DNA of 18,337 nucleotides from Comamonadaceae bacterium (GCA_947451445.1 CANFZJ010000022.1:1-18337), one strand, 5' to 3'. Shown: positions 1 to 7,910, counted from the stretch's first letter. A program made the numbers and translations. Notes: generated by a model not told the origin, from the letters alone.

Positions 1-734
1 AACAGTACCGAGGTTTCGCGCAGCGCCGACACCGTACCCATGGGCGCACGCGCCACCGCCCAGATCACGATGCCGTAGGACGCCAACGACATCGCCCCGC
101 CGCCCAGCCCGGTCCAGACGGCACGCGCACCTAGGTTGCGCGGCCAGGCGCGGTGCTGGTACCAGTACAGCAGCAGCATCGCCAAGCTGTCCAGCACAAA
201 CAACCAGCCCGCATAGGCCAGCGCATCGCCAGCGGCCCGCGCGCCCAGGCCATCGACCACGGTGTAGGCGGCAATAAAAGCTCCGGTGGTCACCGCCGTC
301 AGCGGCCCGGCCAAGGGCATGCCGCGGCGCAAGTCCGCCAGGCTGAAGATGCCTATCGAGATCAGCGCCACACCCAGCCAGACCCACAGCCCCATGTTCT
401 CGCCCACAAACAGCGCCGCACCGATGGACACCAGCATGGGTGACGAGCCGCGTGCAATCGGGTAGGACTGGCCGAAGTCGCCCACCTTGTAGGCCCGCAC
501 CAGAAACACGTTGTAGCCCACATGCAGGGCCACGCCCAGCGCCACATAGACCCAGCTGGCAGGCAACGGAAACGGGCGCAGCAGCGCCAGCGGCAGCCCG
601 CCCAGGCCGGCACCGACCATCATCAGCGTCAGCACCGCCTTGCGGTCGGTACTGGCACTGTTTTTCAGCAGCGCGTTCCAGCTCGCATGGCAGAGCGCGG
701 CGCAGAGGACGAGGAGGATGACGGAGGGGGTCAT
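1..734 (-). CDS. EamA/DMT-superfamily transporter, C-terminus cut by window edge
   Basis: Reading the minus strand from the ATG at 734-732 gives 244 codons without a stop before the window ends. The product begins MTPSVILLVLCAALCHASWN, the usual opening of EamA/RhaT-type drug/metabolite transporters (small hydrophobic helix, then a HASWN-like motif). Repeated hydrophobic stretches follow, with the family-typical YPIARGSSPM near residue 90 and a late APMGTVSALRETSVL segment, the second-repeat equivalent. Family members are about 280-300 residues with ten helices, so roughly the last 40 residues are missing. It should be an inner-membrane exporter or importer of small metabolites; the substrate cannot be told. 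It starts 25 nt after the RES toxin stop on the same strand and has no clear Shine-Dalgarno, so read-through from the toxin operon is possible. Family call is firm, substrate unknown. Confidence 0.85.
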   Translation of the reverse strand, partial: MTPSVILLVLCAALCHASWNALLKNSASTDRKAVLTLMMVGAGLGGLPLALLRPFPLPASWVYVALGVALHVGYNVFLVRAYKVGDFGQSYPIARGSSPMLVSIGAALFVGENMGLWVWLGVALISIGIFSLADLRRGMPLAGPLTAVTTGAFIAAYTVVDGLGARAAGDALAYAGWLFVLDSLAMLLLYWYQHRAWPRNLGARAVWTGLGGGAMSLASYGIVIWAVARAPMGTVSALRETSVL

Positions 735-759
735 GGGGCTGGCCGAAAAGTCGAGATGT

Positions 760-1350
760 TTAAAAGGCGCATTCCCGAATGATCGGCACTTGCGACCCAC
801 GCGCCGCTGCCACGACGGCCTTGTGCAGAACATCAGCACCAGCCTGCACCAACGCAACCGCCGCCAACTTCTTGGTCCGAGCAATACCTGCGTTAAAAAG
901 ACAAACGCAACCGTGGTACGGATGCTGTGCCGACGCGTAAAGAATGCCGTGCAAATCCTGCTGCCTGCAGTCCTTCGCAAAGGCCTGGCTAGTCTCATAG
1001 CGCATGGACTGCAGCACCGGATACCGCTCCTCCAGCCCCCGCAAATCGGCTAATCGCAGATATGTCTGCGTTGCAAAACTGACTAGCACGCGTTGCTCCA
1101 GCCTGTCCCAGTGGCAGCTACGCACTTCGCGGCGGAATAATGACTCGTACAGAGCCGTTTCCGGGCTATCGGCCAAATACGCTGTTGGCTCGTCAAGCAA
1201 GTCAAAACGCCCTGCAAGGCTACCCGGCGGGGCCAGCACGTAACCCTTGGTGCGAACGCTGTCGCCTCTGCCACTCTTGCGCTGTACGCGGTGCCAAGTC
1301 TGCTGGGCCGGAATCTCGATGATCGGTGGTGAAAGGTCTTTGAAATGCAT
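760..1350 (-). CDS. RES-domain toxin (type II toxin-antitoxin, NAD+-degrading family)
   Basis: This 196-residue protein has the layout of the RES family, named for conserved Arg, Glu and Ser. Candidates are R21 in TWHRV (or R48 in GRFD), E69 in YLADSPETALYES (58-70) and S140 in GILYASAQHP (135-144). Studied RES toxins (for example MbcT of Mycobacterium tuberculosis and a Pseudomonas putida homologue) destroy NAD+ by phosphorolysis or hydrolysis and arrest growth unless bound by the antitoxin. The length is typical of the family. The usual GGRWNP-like motif appears here as AGRFDLL, a divergence worth noting. The gene lies 8 nt downstream of the antitoxin gene on the same strand, the standard antitoxin-first order. 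It is complete, with no frameshift. Toxicity and mechanism are inferred from the family. Confidence 0.85.
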   Translation of the reverse strand: MHFKDLSPPIIEIPAQQTWHRVQRKSGRGDSVRTKGYVLAPPGSLAGRFDLLDEPTAYLADSPETALYESLFRREVRSCHWDRLEQRVLVSFATQTYLRLADLRGLEERYPVLQSMRYETSQAFAKDCRQQDLHGILYASAQHPYHGCVCLFNAGIARTKKLAAVALVQAGADVLHKAVVAAARGSQVPIIRECAF

Positions 1351-1358
1351 GGTTGAGG

Positions 1359-1829
1359 TCAGTAAGCCTCAGCCGTTGCCAATCCCAATATGCGGGTCAA
1401 CGCAACTCCCTGCTCCAGTGCTGCACGAGGCGTTTGCCCATCTAACGCCGTCGCCGGGGACTCCAAAAATGCCAGCAGCTGCCAGCCGTCCGTCGTGCCA
1501 AGTTGCTTGGCCAAAGGCTGCAACACGGGCCAGATAGTCGGCTCAAACTGCCAACGCGGCAGCTTGAAACCTCGGCGCAAATGGGCCAAACCTATGCAGC
1601 GCCCGCTTTTGATCCACGCATTGATGGTGACGCGGCTCGTTCCAGCCAATTCGGCGGCTTCATCGGTGGTAATCATGTCGGCAGCATCCATACGGTCGCG
1701 ACGGTACTGGGCACCAGATTGCAGCAAAACCGCAGTTTGTGCGGCGGTAGCGTAAGGGCTGTCGGCGGCAACCCCCTGCGCCGGAGCTTTGGCTGGCGAA
1801 AATGGTGCGTGGAGGGCGTAGGTGTTCAT
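1359..1829 (-). CDS. Antitoxin of the RES toxin (HTH plus Xre/MbcA/ParS-like toxin-binding tail)
   Basis: The 156-residue product carries a helix-turn-helix around residues 53-82 (TTDEAAELAGTSRVTINAWI), closer to an excisionase/MerR-style HTH than to classic Xre. Its C-terminal segment, FLESPATALDGQTPRAALEQG (about 121-141), resembles the DUF2384 toxin-binding domain of MbcA/ParS/Xre antitoxins. The first ~45 residues (Ala/Pro-rich) look disordered, and an internal ATG at residue 47 or 52 could be an alternative start. I kept the long form because the putative promoter at 1881-1909 would leave a leader of about 45 nt. Expected roles are to neutralise the RES toxin by binding its active-site cleft and to repress its own promoter, where three 9-bp repeats form a plausible operator. 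Function rests on pairing with the toxin and the C-terminal motif. Confidence 0.78.
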   Translation of the reverse strand: MNTYALHAPFSPAKAPAQGVAADSPYATAAQTAVLLQSGAQYRRDRMDAADMITTDEAAELAGTSRVTINAWIKSGRCIGLAHLRRGFKLPRWQFEPTIWPVLQPLAKQLGTTDGWQLLAFLESPATALDGQTPRAALEQGVALTRILGLATAEAY

Positions 1830-1880
1830 ACGGGTGGCCTGGGCTTGTGTGGCTTGGAGGGCGGTATCTTTGCTGCGTCT

Positions 1881-1909
1881 ATTTTAGTTTAATTGGATAA
1901 TTTCGTTAA
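1881..1909 (-). promoter_or_regulatory. Candidate sigma-70 promoter of the toxin-antitoxin operon
   Basis: On the minus strand a TTAACG -35 (1904-1909) and a TAAAAT -10 (1881-1886) are separated by exactly 17 nt, in an AT-rich island within GC-rich DNA. Transcription would begin near 1875, about 45 nt before the antitoxin ATG. The -35 matches the consensus only moderately. The -35 box lies in the first of three tandem 9-bp repeats, consistent with autoregulation. Confidence 0.5.
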
Positions 1910-1931
1910 GTTTGTTAAGTTTGTTCAATTT
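1905..1931. repeat. Three tandem 9-bp repeats, likely antitoxin operator
   Basis: Two perfect copies of GTTAAGTTT (1905-1913, 1914-1922) are followed by a third with two changes, GTTCAATTT (1923-1931). The array overlaps the putative -35 of the toxin-antitoxin promoter. Its position and iteron-like form suggest a binding array for the HTH antitoxin or the toxin-antitoxin complex; this is an inference. Three short units are too few and too small to be CRISPR. Confidence 0.6.
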
Positions 1932-1964
1932 CAGAGAAATACGCCTTTACCGCAGTTTCTATCT

Positions 1965-2003
1965 GCGCTAGCAGCTATCTTTAAGATAGCATTCTGCTAG
2001 CGC
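1965..2003. repeat. REP-like palindromic element overlapping the uvrA stop codon
   Basis: Outer arms GCGCTAGCAG (1965-1974) and CTGCTAGCGC (1994-2003) are perfect 10-bp complements. Inside, CTATCTT (1975-1981) pairs with AAGATAG (1983-1989) across a single nucleotide, leaving a CATT bulge. The uvrA stop codon TAG (1999-1997 on the minus strand) lies in the 3' arm, so the uvrA transcript would end in this hairpin. No T-run follows, so it is not a canonical intrinsic terminator, but it could block 3' exonucleases. It shares the 14-mer CTGCGCTAGCAGCT with the element inside uvrA near 4835-4848, suggesting a dispersed family. Confidence 0.75.
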
Positions 2004-5000
2004 GCCAACACGGGCTTCAACGCCACCCCCGTCGCAGTCCCCAGCGCCACCAAGCCTTCCGGCGGGGCCGCCGCCACAATCCGCCCGCCCGCATTCCCGC
2101 CGTCCGGCCCCAGGTCGATCACCCAATCCGCCTCAGCGATCACGTCCAGGTCATGCTCGATCACCACCACGCTGTGGCCGCCATCGACCAGGCGGTGCAG
2201 CACGCGGATGAGCTTTTCCACGTCGGCCATGTGCAGGCCCACGGTGGGTTCGTCCAGCACGTAGAGGGTGTGCGGGGCTTTTTGGCCGCGTTTGGTGATG
2301 TCGTCGCGCACCTTGGCCAGTTCGGTGACCAGCTTGATACGCTGGGCCTCGCCGCCGGACAGGGTGGGCGACGGCTGGCCGATGGTCAGGTAGCCCAGGC
2401 CCACGTCTTTCAGCAGCTGCAGCGGATAGGCGATGACCGGCATCACAGCGAAGAAATCTACCGCTTCGTCCACCTCCATTTGCAGCACGTCGCCAATACT
2501 TTTGCCGCGCCAGGTGACGGTCAGCGTCTCGGGGTTGAAGCGCGCGCCATGGCAGGTTTCGCACTTCACCTTCACGTCGGGCATGAAGCTCATGGCGATG
2601 GTGCGCAGGCCCTGGCCTTCGCAGCTCGGGCAGCGGCCGTCGCCGGTGTTGAACGAGAAGCGCGCCGGGCCGTAACCGCGTGCCCGGGCTTCCAGCGTCT
2701 CGGCAAACAGCTTGCGGATGGTGTCCCAGAAGCCAATGTAGGTGGCGGGGCAGCTGCGCGGAGTTTTGCCGATGGGGGTTTGGTCCACTTCCAGCACGCG
2801 GTCGATGGCGGCGAAGCCTGCCACGTCGGCACAGCCCAGCCAGGGCGCGTGTTGGCCTGCGGCCCAGCTCTCGCGCCCGGCCTTGGTACTGCGCTGGACC
2901 ACCGCCGCCTGCACATTGGCCAGCAGCACATCGCGCGCCAGTGTGGACTTGCCGGAGCCGCTGACCCCGGTGACGGCCACCAGGCGCTTCAAGGGCACGT
3001 GGGCGGTGACGTTTTGCAGGTTGTGCATGGTGGCGCCGGTGACGACCAGCCATTGCAGGGGCTCGACCACCGCGACGGCTTCGGGCTCGGCAGCGGCCTT
3101 CTTTTTGGCGGCCGCTTTGGTTTTGGCCGTGGCGGCCACGTAGGGCAGATCGGCCACAGGCAGCGCCACGGCCGCAGAGTCAAACGCGTCCACGCTGCGC
3201 CGCGCTTGCAGCGGGTGGCGCATGGCGTGCAGCAAGTAGCGGCCGGTCACGGATTCCGCTGCGTCCGAAATATCGGCCACGCTGCCCTGCGCCACCAGCC
3301 GCCCACCGCGCTTACCTGCGCTGGGCCCTATGTCGATGATGTGGTCGGCGCGGCGGATGGTGTCTTCGTCGTGCTCCACCACCACCAGGGTATTGCCCTT
3401 GCTGCTGAGGGTGTGCAGGGCGTTGAGCAGGATGTGGTTGTCGCGGGCATGCAGCCCGATGGTCGGCTCGTCCAGGATGTAGCAAACGCCTTGCAGATTG
3501 CTGCCGAGTTGCGCGGCCAGGCGGATGCGCTGGGCCTCGCCGCCGCTCAGGGTGGGCGCGCCCCGGTCCAGCGTCAGATAGCCCAGGCCGACTTCTTCCA
3601 AGAACTCCAAGCGGCTCTGGATTTCAGGCACCAGATCGCGGGCGATGTCGGTTTCGCGCTGGCTCATTTCACCCGCCACTTGCAGGGCCTGCACCCACTT
3701 GCGGATGTCGCTGACGCTGAGGCGCGCCAAGTCCGTGATGCCGACATTGGCAAAGCGCACGGCCCGGGCCGTGGCGTTAAGGCGGGTGCCCTGGCAGCTG
3801 GGGCAGGCGACATCGTGCAGGTCCTCCACCTCGGGTTCGGCAAAGGTTTGCTCGCGACCTCCGGTGTCGTCCGCGCGCACCGAATCGTCGAACACGGCCC
3901 GCTGGTCGCGGGTGAGCTTCACGCCCGTGCCCACGCAGTCCGGGCACCAGCCGTGCTTGCTGTTGTAGCTGAACAGGCGCGGGTCCAGCTCAGCGTAGCT
4001 GGTGCTGCACACCGGGCAGGCGCGCTTGGTGGAAAACACCATCACCTTGCCGATGTGGGCGGTAGGTTCGCCCGCATCCATGGCGGCCTTGAGCCCGTCG
4101 ATGCCCACCAGCACATGCACCACTCCCTTGCCGTGCTCCAGCGCGGTCATCAAGCCCTCGCGCAGGCGGAGTTCGCTGCCGGGATGCACGTCCAGGCTCA
4201 GCACCGGCAGCTCAACCGTGTGCTCCTTGAAGCGGTCGATGCGCGGGAAATTGGTGGTGGGCAAAAAGTCGCCGTCCACCCGCAGGTGGGTGTAGTTGCG
4301 AGGCCGCGCCCAGTCGGCCAGCTCGGTGTACACGCCCTTGCGGTTCAGCACCAGCGGGGCCATCAGGCCGATGTGCTGGCCGCGGAAGGTTTTCAGCAGT
4401 TGCGCAGCGATGCTGTCCGGCGTTTGCGGTGCCACCGCCGTGCCGTCATGGATGCAGTGCTGCGTACCCAGCTTGACGTACAGCAGGCGCAGAAAGTGCC
4501 ACACCTCGGTGGTGGTGCCCACGGTGGACTTGCGCCCGCCGCGGCTCAGACGCTGCTCGATGGCGACGGTGGGCGGAATGCCGTACACCGCGTCCACCTC
4601 GGGCCGGCCTGCGGGCTGCACGATGCTGCGGGCGTAGGCGTTGAGCGACTCCAGGTAGCGGCGCTGGCCCTCGTTGAACAAAATATCAAAGGCCAGCGTG
4701 GACTTGCCCGAGCCGCTGACACCGGTCACCACGTTGAACTGGCCACGCGGAATCTCCACGCTGAGCGATTTGAGGTTGTGCTCTTTGGCGTTGACGATTT
4801 GTATGGTGTTTTTGGCCGTTGGCGCAGGTAGCGCCTGCGCTAGCAGCTTCTTATTTAATAGCAAACCGCTTTTCTCACGCGCCACCTGCGGGCCTAGCCC
4901 CAAGGTGGATTCGTACTCGCGCAGGGCCGCACCGGTGTGCGATGTGGGGTGGTGGCGCACGTCCTCGGGCTTGCCCTCGGCCACGACCAGGCCGCCGCCA

Positions 5001-7903
5001 TAGCCGCCCTCGGGGCCCATGTCGATCAGCCAGTCGCTGGCGCGAATCACGTCCAGGTTGTGCTCGATCACCACCAGCGAATGGCCTGCGTCCAGCAGCT
5101 TGCGCAGGGCCCGCATCAGCTTGGCGATGTCGTCAAAGTGCAGGCCAGTGGTGGGCTCGTCGAACAAAAACAGCGTGCCTTTTTTGGCCAGCGGCTGGCG
5201 GCCACTGCTCTTGGCGGCCTCGGCCAAAAAGCCTGCCAGCTTCAAGCGCTGGGCTTCACCGCCGGACAGCGTAGGCACGGGCTGGCCCAGCTTCACGTAT
5301 TCCAAACCCACATCCAAAATCGGCTGCAGCGCCCGTAGCACATCACGATCACCATCAAAAATAAGAGCAGCCTCGGCGACGGTCAAGTCCAGCACATCGG
5401 CCACATTGAGCTGCACCAGCCGCGCGTCGGCGGCCGAGCGGCGCTCGATGGTGATCTCCAGCACTTCGGGGCGGTAGCGTTTGCCGTCGCAGTCGGGGCA
5501 GCGCAGGTAGACGTCGCTCAAAAACTGCATTTCCACGTGCTCAAAGCCTGAGCCGCCGCAGGTGGGGCAACGGCCATCGCCGCTGTTGAAGCTGAACTTG
5601 CTGGCGGTGTAGCTGCGCTGGCGCGACGCGGGTGCGTTGGCAAATATTTCGCGGATGGCATCCCAGGCCCCGACGTAGCTGGCCGGATTGGAGCGGGCGG
5701 TTTTGCCGATGGGCGACTGGTCGACAAACACCACGTCGCTCAAAAAGTCGGCACCCAGCAGGCGGTCGTGCAAGCCGGGGGTGTCGGTGGCTTTGCCAAA
5801 GTGGCGCAGCAGGGCCGGGGCCAGCACATCCTGGACCAGCGTGGACTTGCCGGAGCCGCTGACACCGGTGATGCACACCAGGCGCTGCAGGGGGAATTCG
5901 ACCGACACGTTTTGCAGGTTGTGCTCGCGTGCGCCCTCCAGCACCAGGCGGGGCGTGCTGTCAGTCACCAGTTTTTTGAAGCCCATGCCGATGGTCTTGC
6001 GGCCACCGAGGTAGGCGCCGGTCAAGGTGTCGGCGCGGCGCAGGTCGTCCGTCGTGCCGTCAAACACGATCTGCCCACCGCGCGCGCCGGGGCCGGGGCC
6101 CATGTCGATCATGCGGTCGGCCGCCAGCATCACCGCCGGGTCGTGCTCGACCACCACCAGGGTGTTGCCCGCGTCGCGCAGACGCTGCATGGCCTCGATG
6201 ATGCGGTGCATGTCGCGCGGGTGCAGGCCGATGCTGGGCTCGTCCAGCACAAACAGCGTGTTGACCAGCGAGGTACCCAGCGCCGTGGTGAGGTTGATGC
6301 GCTGCACCTCGCCGCCGCTGAGCGTGCGGCTTTGGCGGTCTAGCGTCAGGTAGCCAATGCCCACGTCGCACAGGTATTTGAGGCGGGTCGTTATTTCGTC
6401 CAGCAGCAGCTTGAGCGCTTGGGCATCCCCGCTGCGGTCGCCGCGCACCATGCGGTCGGCCTGCAGGTCAAAAAAGCGGCGCAGACGGTCGATGGGCAGC
6501 AGCATCAGGTCGTGCAGACACAGGCCGGGCAAGGCCTCTAGCTGGGCGCGGGTCCACGACACGCCTTGGGGTAGGTGGCGTTGGGCGGGTTCCAGCACGG
6601 TATTGGCATCGTCCACGCTGCCGAGCCGCCACAGCAGGCTCTCGGTCTTCAAGCGTGCGCCCTCACAGGCGGGGCAGGTGGTGTAGCTGCGGTATTTGGA
6701 CAGCAGCACCCGGATGTGCATCTTGTAGGACTTGGTTTCCAGGTACTCGAAGAAGCGCTTCACGCCAAACCAGTGCTGGTTCCACTTGCCGTTCCAGTTG
6801 GGTGATCCGTTGACGACCCAGTGCTGGTGCTCGGGGGTGAGCTTGTAATAAGGGGTGTCGCGAGGGATGCCCGCAGCTTCGGCGTGGCGCATCAGGTCCT
6901 CTTGCGCCTCTTTCCACGCCGGGGTTTGCATGGGTTTGATCGCGCCGGAGCGTAGCGTCAGCTTGTCGTTGGGGATGACCAGGCCGTAGTCCACACCGAT
7001 GACGCGGCCAAAGCCTTTGCAGGTCTCGCAGGCACCCACAGGGGAGTTGAAGGAGAACGCGGACGGGATGGGGTCGCTGTAGCGGATATCGCTCTCGGCG
7101 CAGTGCAGGCCGGTGGAGAACTTCCACAGCAGCGGCTCCACCGCTTCGTCTACAGACAGAACGTAGACATTCAGCCGGCCACCGCCGCGCTTGAGGGCGA
7201 CCTCGATCGCCTCCAGTGCGCGGGACTTTTCGGCCCCGGCAATGCGGAAGCGGTCGGCCACCACGTCCAGCACCTTGCGGGTGGCGGGGGCGACGGCCTT
7301 CTTGCTGGGTTTGGCGGGGGTGGCGGGCGCTTCCACCGCCACCTCGCGCTCGGCCTGCACGCGGGTGAAGCCGCTGGCGGATAGCCACTGGGCCACTTCT
7401 TCGGCGCTGGTGTTGCCGGGCAGCTCGACCGGGAAGGTGAGTACCAAGCGAGGGTCAGCGGCTGCCGCAGCGCGTTCGCACAGCTCGGCGTAAATCGTCT
7501 CCGCCGTGTCGTGCCGCACCGGCTGCGCCGTGACCCGGTCAAACAGCGCCCCGGCGCGGGCGTACAGCAGCTTCAAATGGTCGTTCAGCTCGGTCATGGT
7601 ACCGACGGTGGAGCGGCTGGAGCGCACCGGGTTGGTCTGGTCGATGGCAATCGCCGGGGGCACGCCCTCCACCTTGTCCACGGCGGGCTTGTCCATGCGG
7701 TCCAAAAACTGGCGGGCATAAGCCGAGAAGGTTTCCACGTAGCGGCGCTGACCCTCGGCGAACAGGGTATCGAACACCAGGCTGGACTTGCCCGACCCGC
7801 TGGGGCCGGTGACCACCGTGAGCTCGCCGGTGCGGATGTCCAGGTCCAGATTCTTCAAATTGTGCTGGCGCGCCCCGCGGATGCGGATGGTTCCCTGGGT
7901 CAT
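1997..7903 (-). CDS. uvrA: Double-length UvrA-like excinuclease ABC subunit A (tandem fusion)
   Basis: This 1968-residue protein equals two UvrA chains in one frame. UvrA is the DNA damage-recognition ATPase of nucleotide excision repair and normally acts as a dimer of ~940-residue subunits. Four P-loops of GxSGSGKS type lie near residues 33, 680, 1061 and 1646. Each is followed by an LSGGE signature (about 528, 879, 1452, 1848) and a Walker B DEP (about 553, 914, 1477, 1883). Zinc-type Cys pairs occur as CETC/CPAC (292, 410), CPTC/CPDC (779, 802), CPVC/CPDC/CPSC (1296, 1320, 1367) and CPSC/CETC (1758, 1781). I chose the ATG at 7903 because the in-frame extension to 7930 begins with TTG and has no RBS. 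The two halves are joined near residues 1014-1030 by sequence from a palindromic repeat. A Lys/Ala-rich linker precedes the fourth ATPase. Single-length uvrA is usually encoded elsewhere, so this may be a paralogue with a special role. Confidence 0.93.
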   Translation of the reverse strand: MTQGTIRIRGARQHNLKNLDLDIRTGELTVVTGPSGSGKSSLVFDTLFAEGQRRYVETFSAYARQFLDRMDKPAVDKVEGVPPAIAIDQTNPVRSSRSTVGTMTELNDHLKLLYARAGALFDRVTAQPVRHDTAETIYAELCERAAAAADPRLVLTFPVELPGNTSAEEVAQWLSASGFTRVQAEREVAVEAPATPAKPSKKAVAPATRKVLDVVADRFRIAGAEKSRALEAIEVALKRGGGRLNVYVLSVDEAVEPLLWKFSTGLHCAESDIRYSDPIPSAFSFNSPVGACETCKGFGRVIGVDYGLVIPNDKLTLRSGAIKPMQTPAWKEAQEDLMRHAEAAGIPRDTPYYKLTPEHQHWVVNGSPNWNGKWNQHWFGVKRFFEYLETKSYKMHIRVLLSKYRSYTTCPACEGARLKTESLLWRLGSVDDANTVLEPAQRHLPQGVSWTRAQLEALPGLCLHDLMLLPIDRLRRFFDLQADRMVRGDRSGDAQALKLLLDEITTRLKYLCDVGIGYLTLDRQSRTLSGGEVQRINLTTALGTSLVNTLFVLDEPSIGLHPRDMHRIIEAMQRLRDAGNTLVVVEHDPAVMLAADRMIDMGPGPGARGGQIVFDGTTDDLRRADTLTGAYLGGRKTIGMGFKKLVTDSTPRLVLEGAREHNLQNVSVEFPLQRLVCITGVSGSGKSTLVQDVLAPALLRHFGKATDTPGLHDRLLGADFLSDVVFVDQSPIGKTARSNPASYVGAWDAIREIFANAPASRQRSYTASKFSFNSGDGRCPTCGGSGFEHVEMQFLSDVYLRCPDCDGKRYRPEVLEITIERRSAADARLVQLNVADVLDLTVAEAALIFDGDRDVLRALQPILDVGLEYVKLGQPVPTLSGGEAQRLKLAGFLAEAAKSSGRQPLAKKGTLFLFDEPTTGLHFDDIAKLMRALRKLLDAGHSLVVIEHNLDVIRASDWLIDMGPEGGYGGGLVVAEGKPEDVRHHPTSHTGAALREYESTLGLGPQVAREKSGLLLNKKLLAQALPAPTAKNTIQIVNAKEHNLKSLSVEIPRGQFNVVTGVSGSGKSTLAFDILFNEGQRRYLESLNAYARSIVQPAGRPEVDAVYGIPPTVAIEQRLSRGGRKSTVGTTTEVWHFLRLLYVKLGTQHCIHDGTAVAPQTPDSIAAQLLKTFRGQHIGLMAPLVLNRKGVYTELADWARPRNYTHLRVDGDFLPTTNFPRIDRFKEHTVELPVLSLDVHPGSELRLREGLMTALEHGKGVVHVLVGIDGLKAAMDAGEPTAHIGKVMVFSTKRACPVCSTSYAELDPRLFSYNSKHGWCPDCVGTGVKLTRDQRAVFDDSVRADDTGGREQTFAEPEVEDLHDVACPSCQGTRLNATARAVRFANVGITDLARLSVSDIRKWVQALQVAGEMSQRETDIARDLVPEIQSRLEFLEEVGLGYLTLDRGAPTLSGGEAQRIRLAAQLGSNLQGVCYILDEPTIGLHARDNHILLNALHTLSSKGNTLVVVEHDEDTIRRADHIIDIGPSAGKRGGRLVAQGSVADISDAAESVTGRYLLHAMRHPLQARRSVDAFDSAAVALPVADLPYVAATAKTKAAAKKKAAAEPEAVAVVEPLQWLVVTGATMHNLQNVTAHVPLKRLVAVTGVSGSGKSTLARDVLLANVQAAVVQRSTKAGRESWAAGQHAPWLGCADVAGFAAIDRVLEVDQTPIGKTPRSCPATYIGFWDTIRKLFAETLEARARGYGPARFSFNTGDGRCPSCEGQGLRTIAMSFMPDVKVKCETCHGARFNPETLTVTWRGKSIGDVLQMEVDEAVDFFAVMPVIAYPLQLLKDVGLGYLTIGQPSPTLSGGEAQRIKLVTELAKVRDDITKRGQKAPHTLYVLDEPTVGLHMADVEKLIRVLHRLVDGGHSVVVIEHDLDVIAEADWVIDLGPDGGNAGGRIVAAAPPEGLVALGTATGVALKPVLAR
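4822..4870. repeat. REP-like palindromic repeat inside the uvrA coding sequence
   Basis: GCGCAGG (4822-4828) and CCTGCGC (4834-4840) form a 7-bp stem with a 5-nt loop. It is followed by GCGCTAGCAGCT and an unusually AT-rich run ending in AATAGCA (to 4863). The segment shares CTGCGCTAGCAGCT exactly, and about 22 of 29 positions overall, with the palindrome at 1965-2003. On the minus strand it encodes LLLNKKLLAQAL, at the junction between the two UvrA halves. I read it as a repeat accommodated in frame as a linker. Confidence 0.6.
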
Positions 7904-7910
7904 AAGTGAG

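Noticed and set aside
1905..1931. Short direct repeats as a CRISPR remnant
   Set aside because: The units are 9 bp and contiguous with no spacers, and no cas gene is present; the promoter position fits an operator better.
2153..4831. 892-codon open frame on the plus strand opposite uvrA
   Set aside because: It is antisense to well-conserved UvrA motifs, is His/Gly/Ala-rich without any recognisable domain, and is typical of long antisense frames in GC-rich DNA.
4822..4870. Frameshift or assembly join between two uvrA genes
   Set aside because: The frame is continuous through the junction, with sensible codons and no stop, and both flanking halves keep intact motifs.
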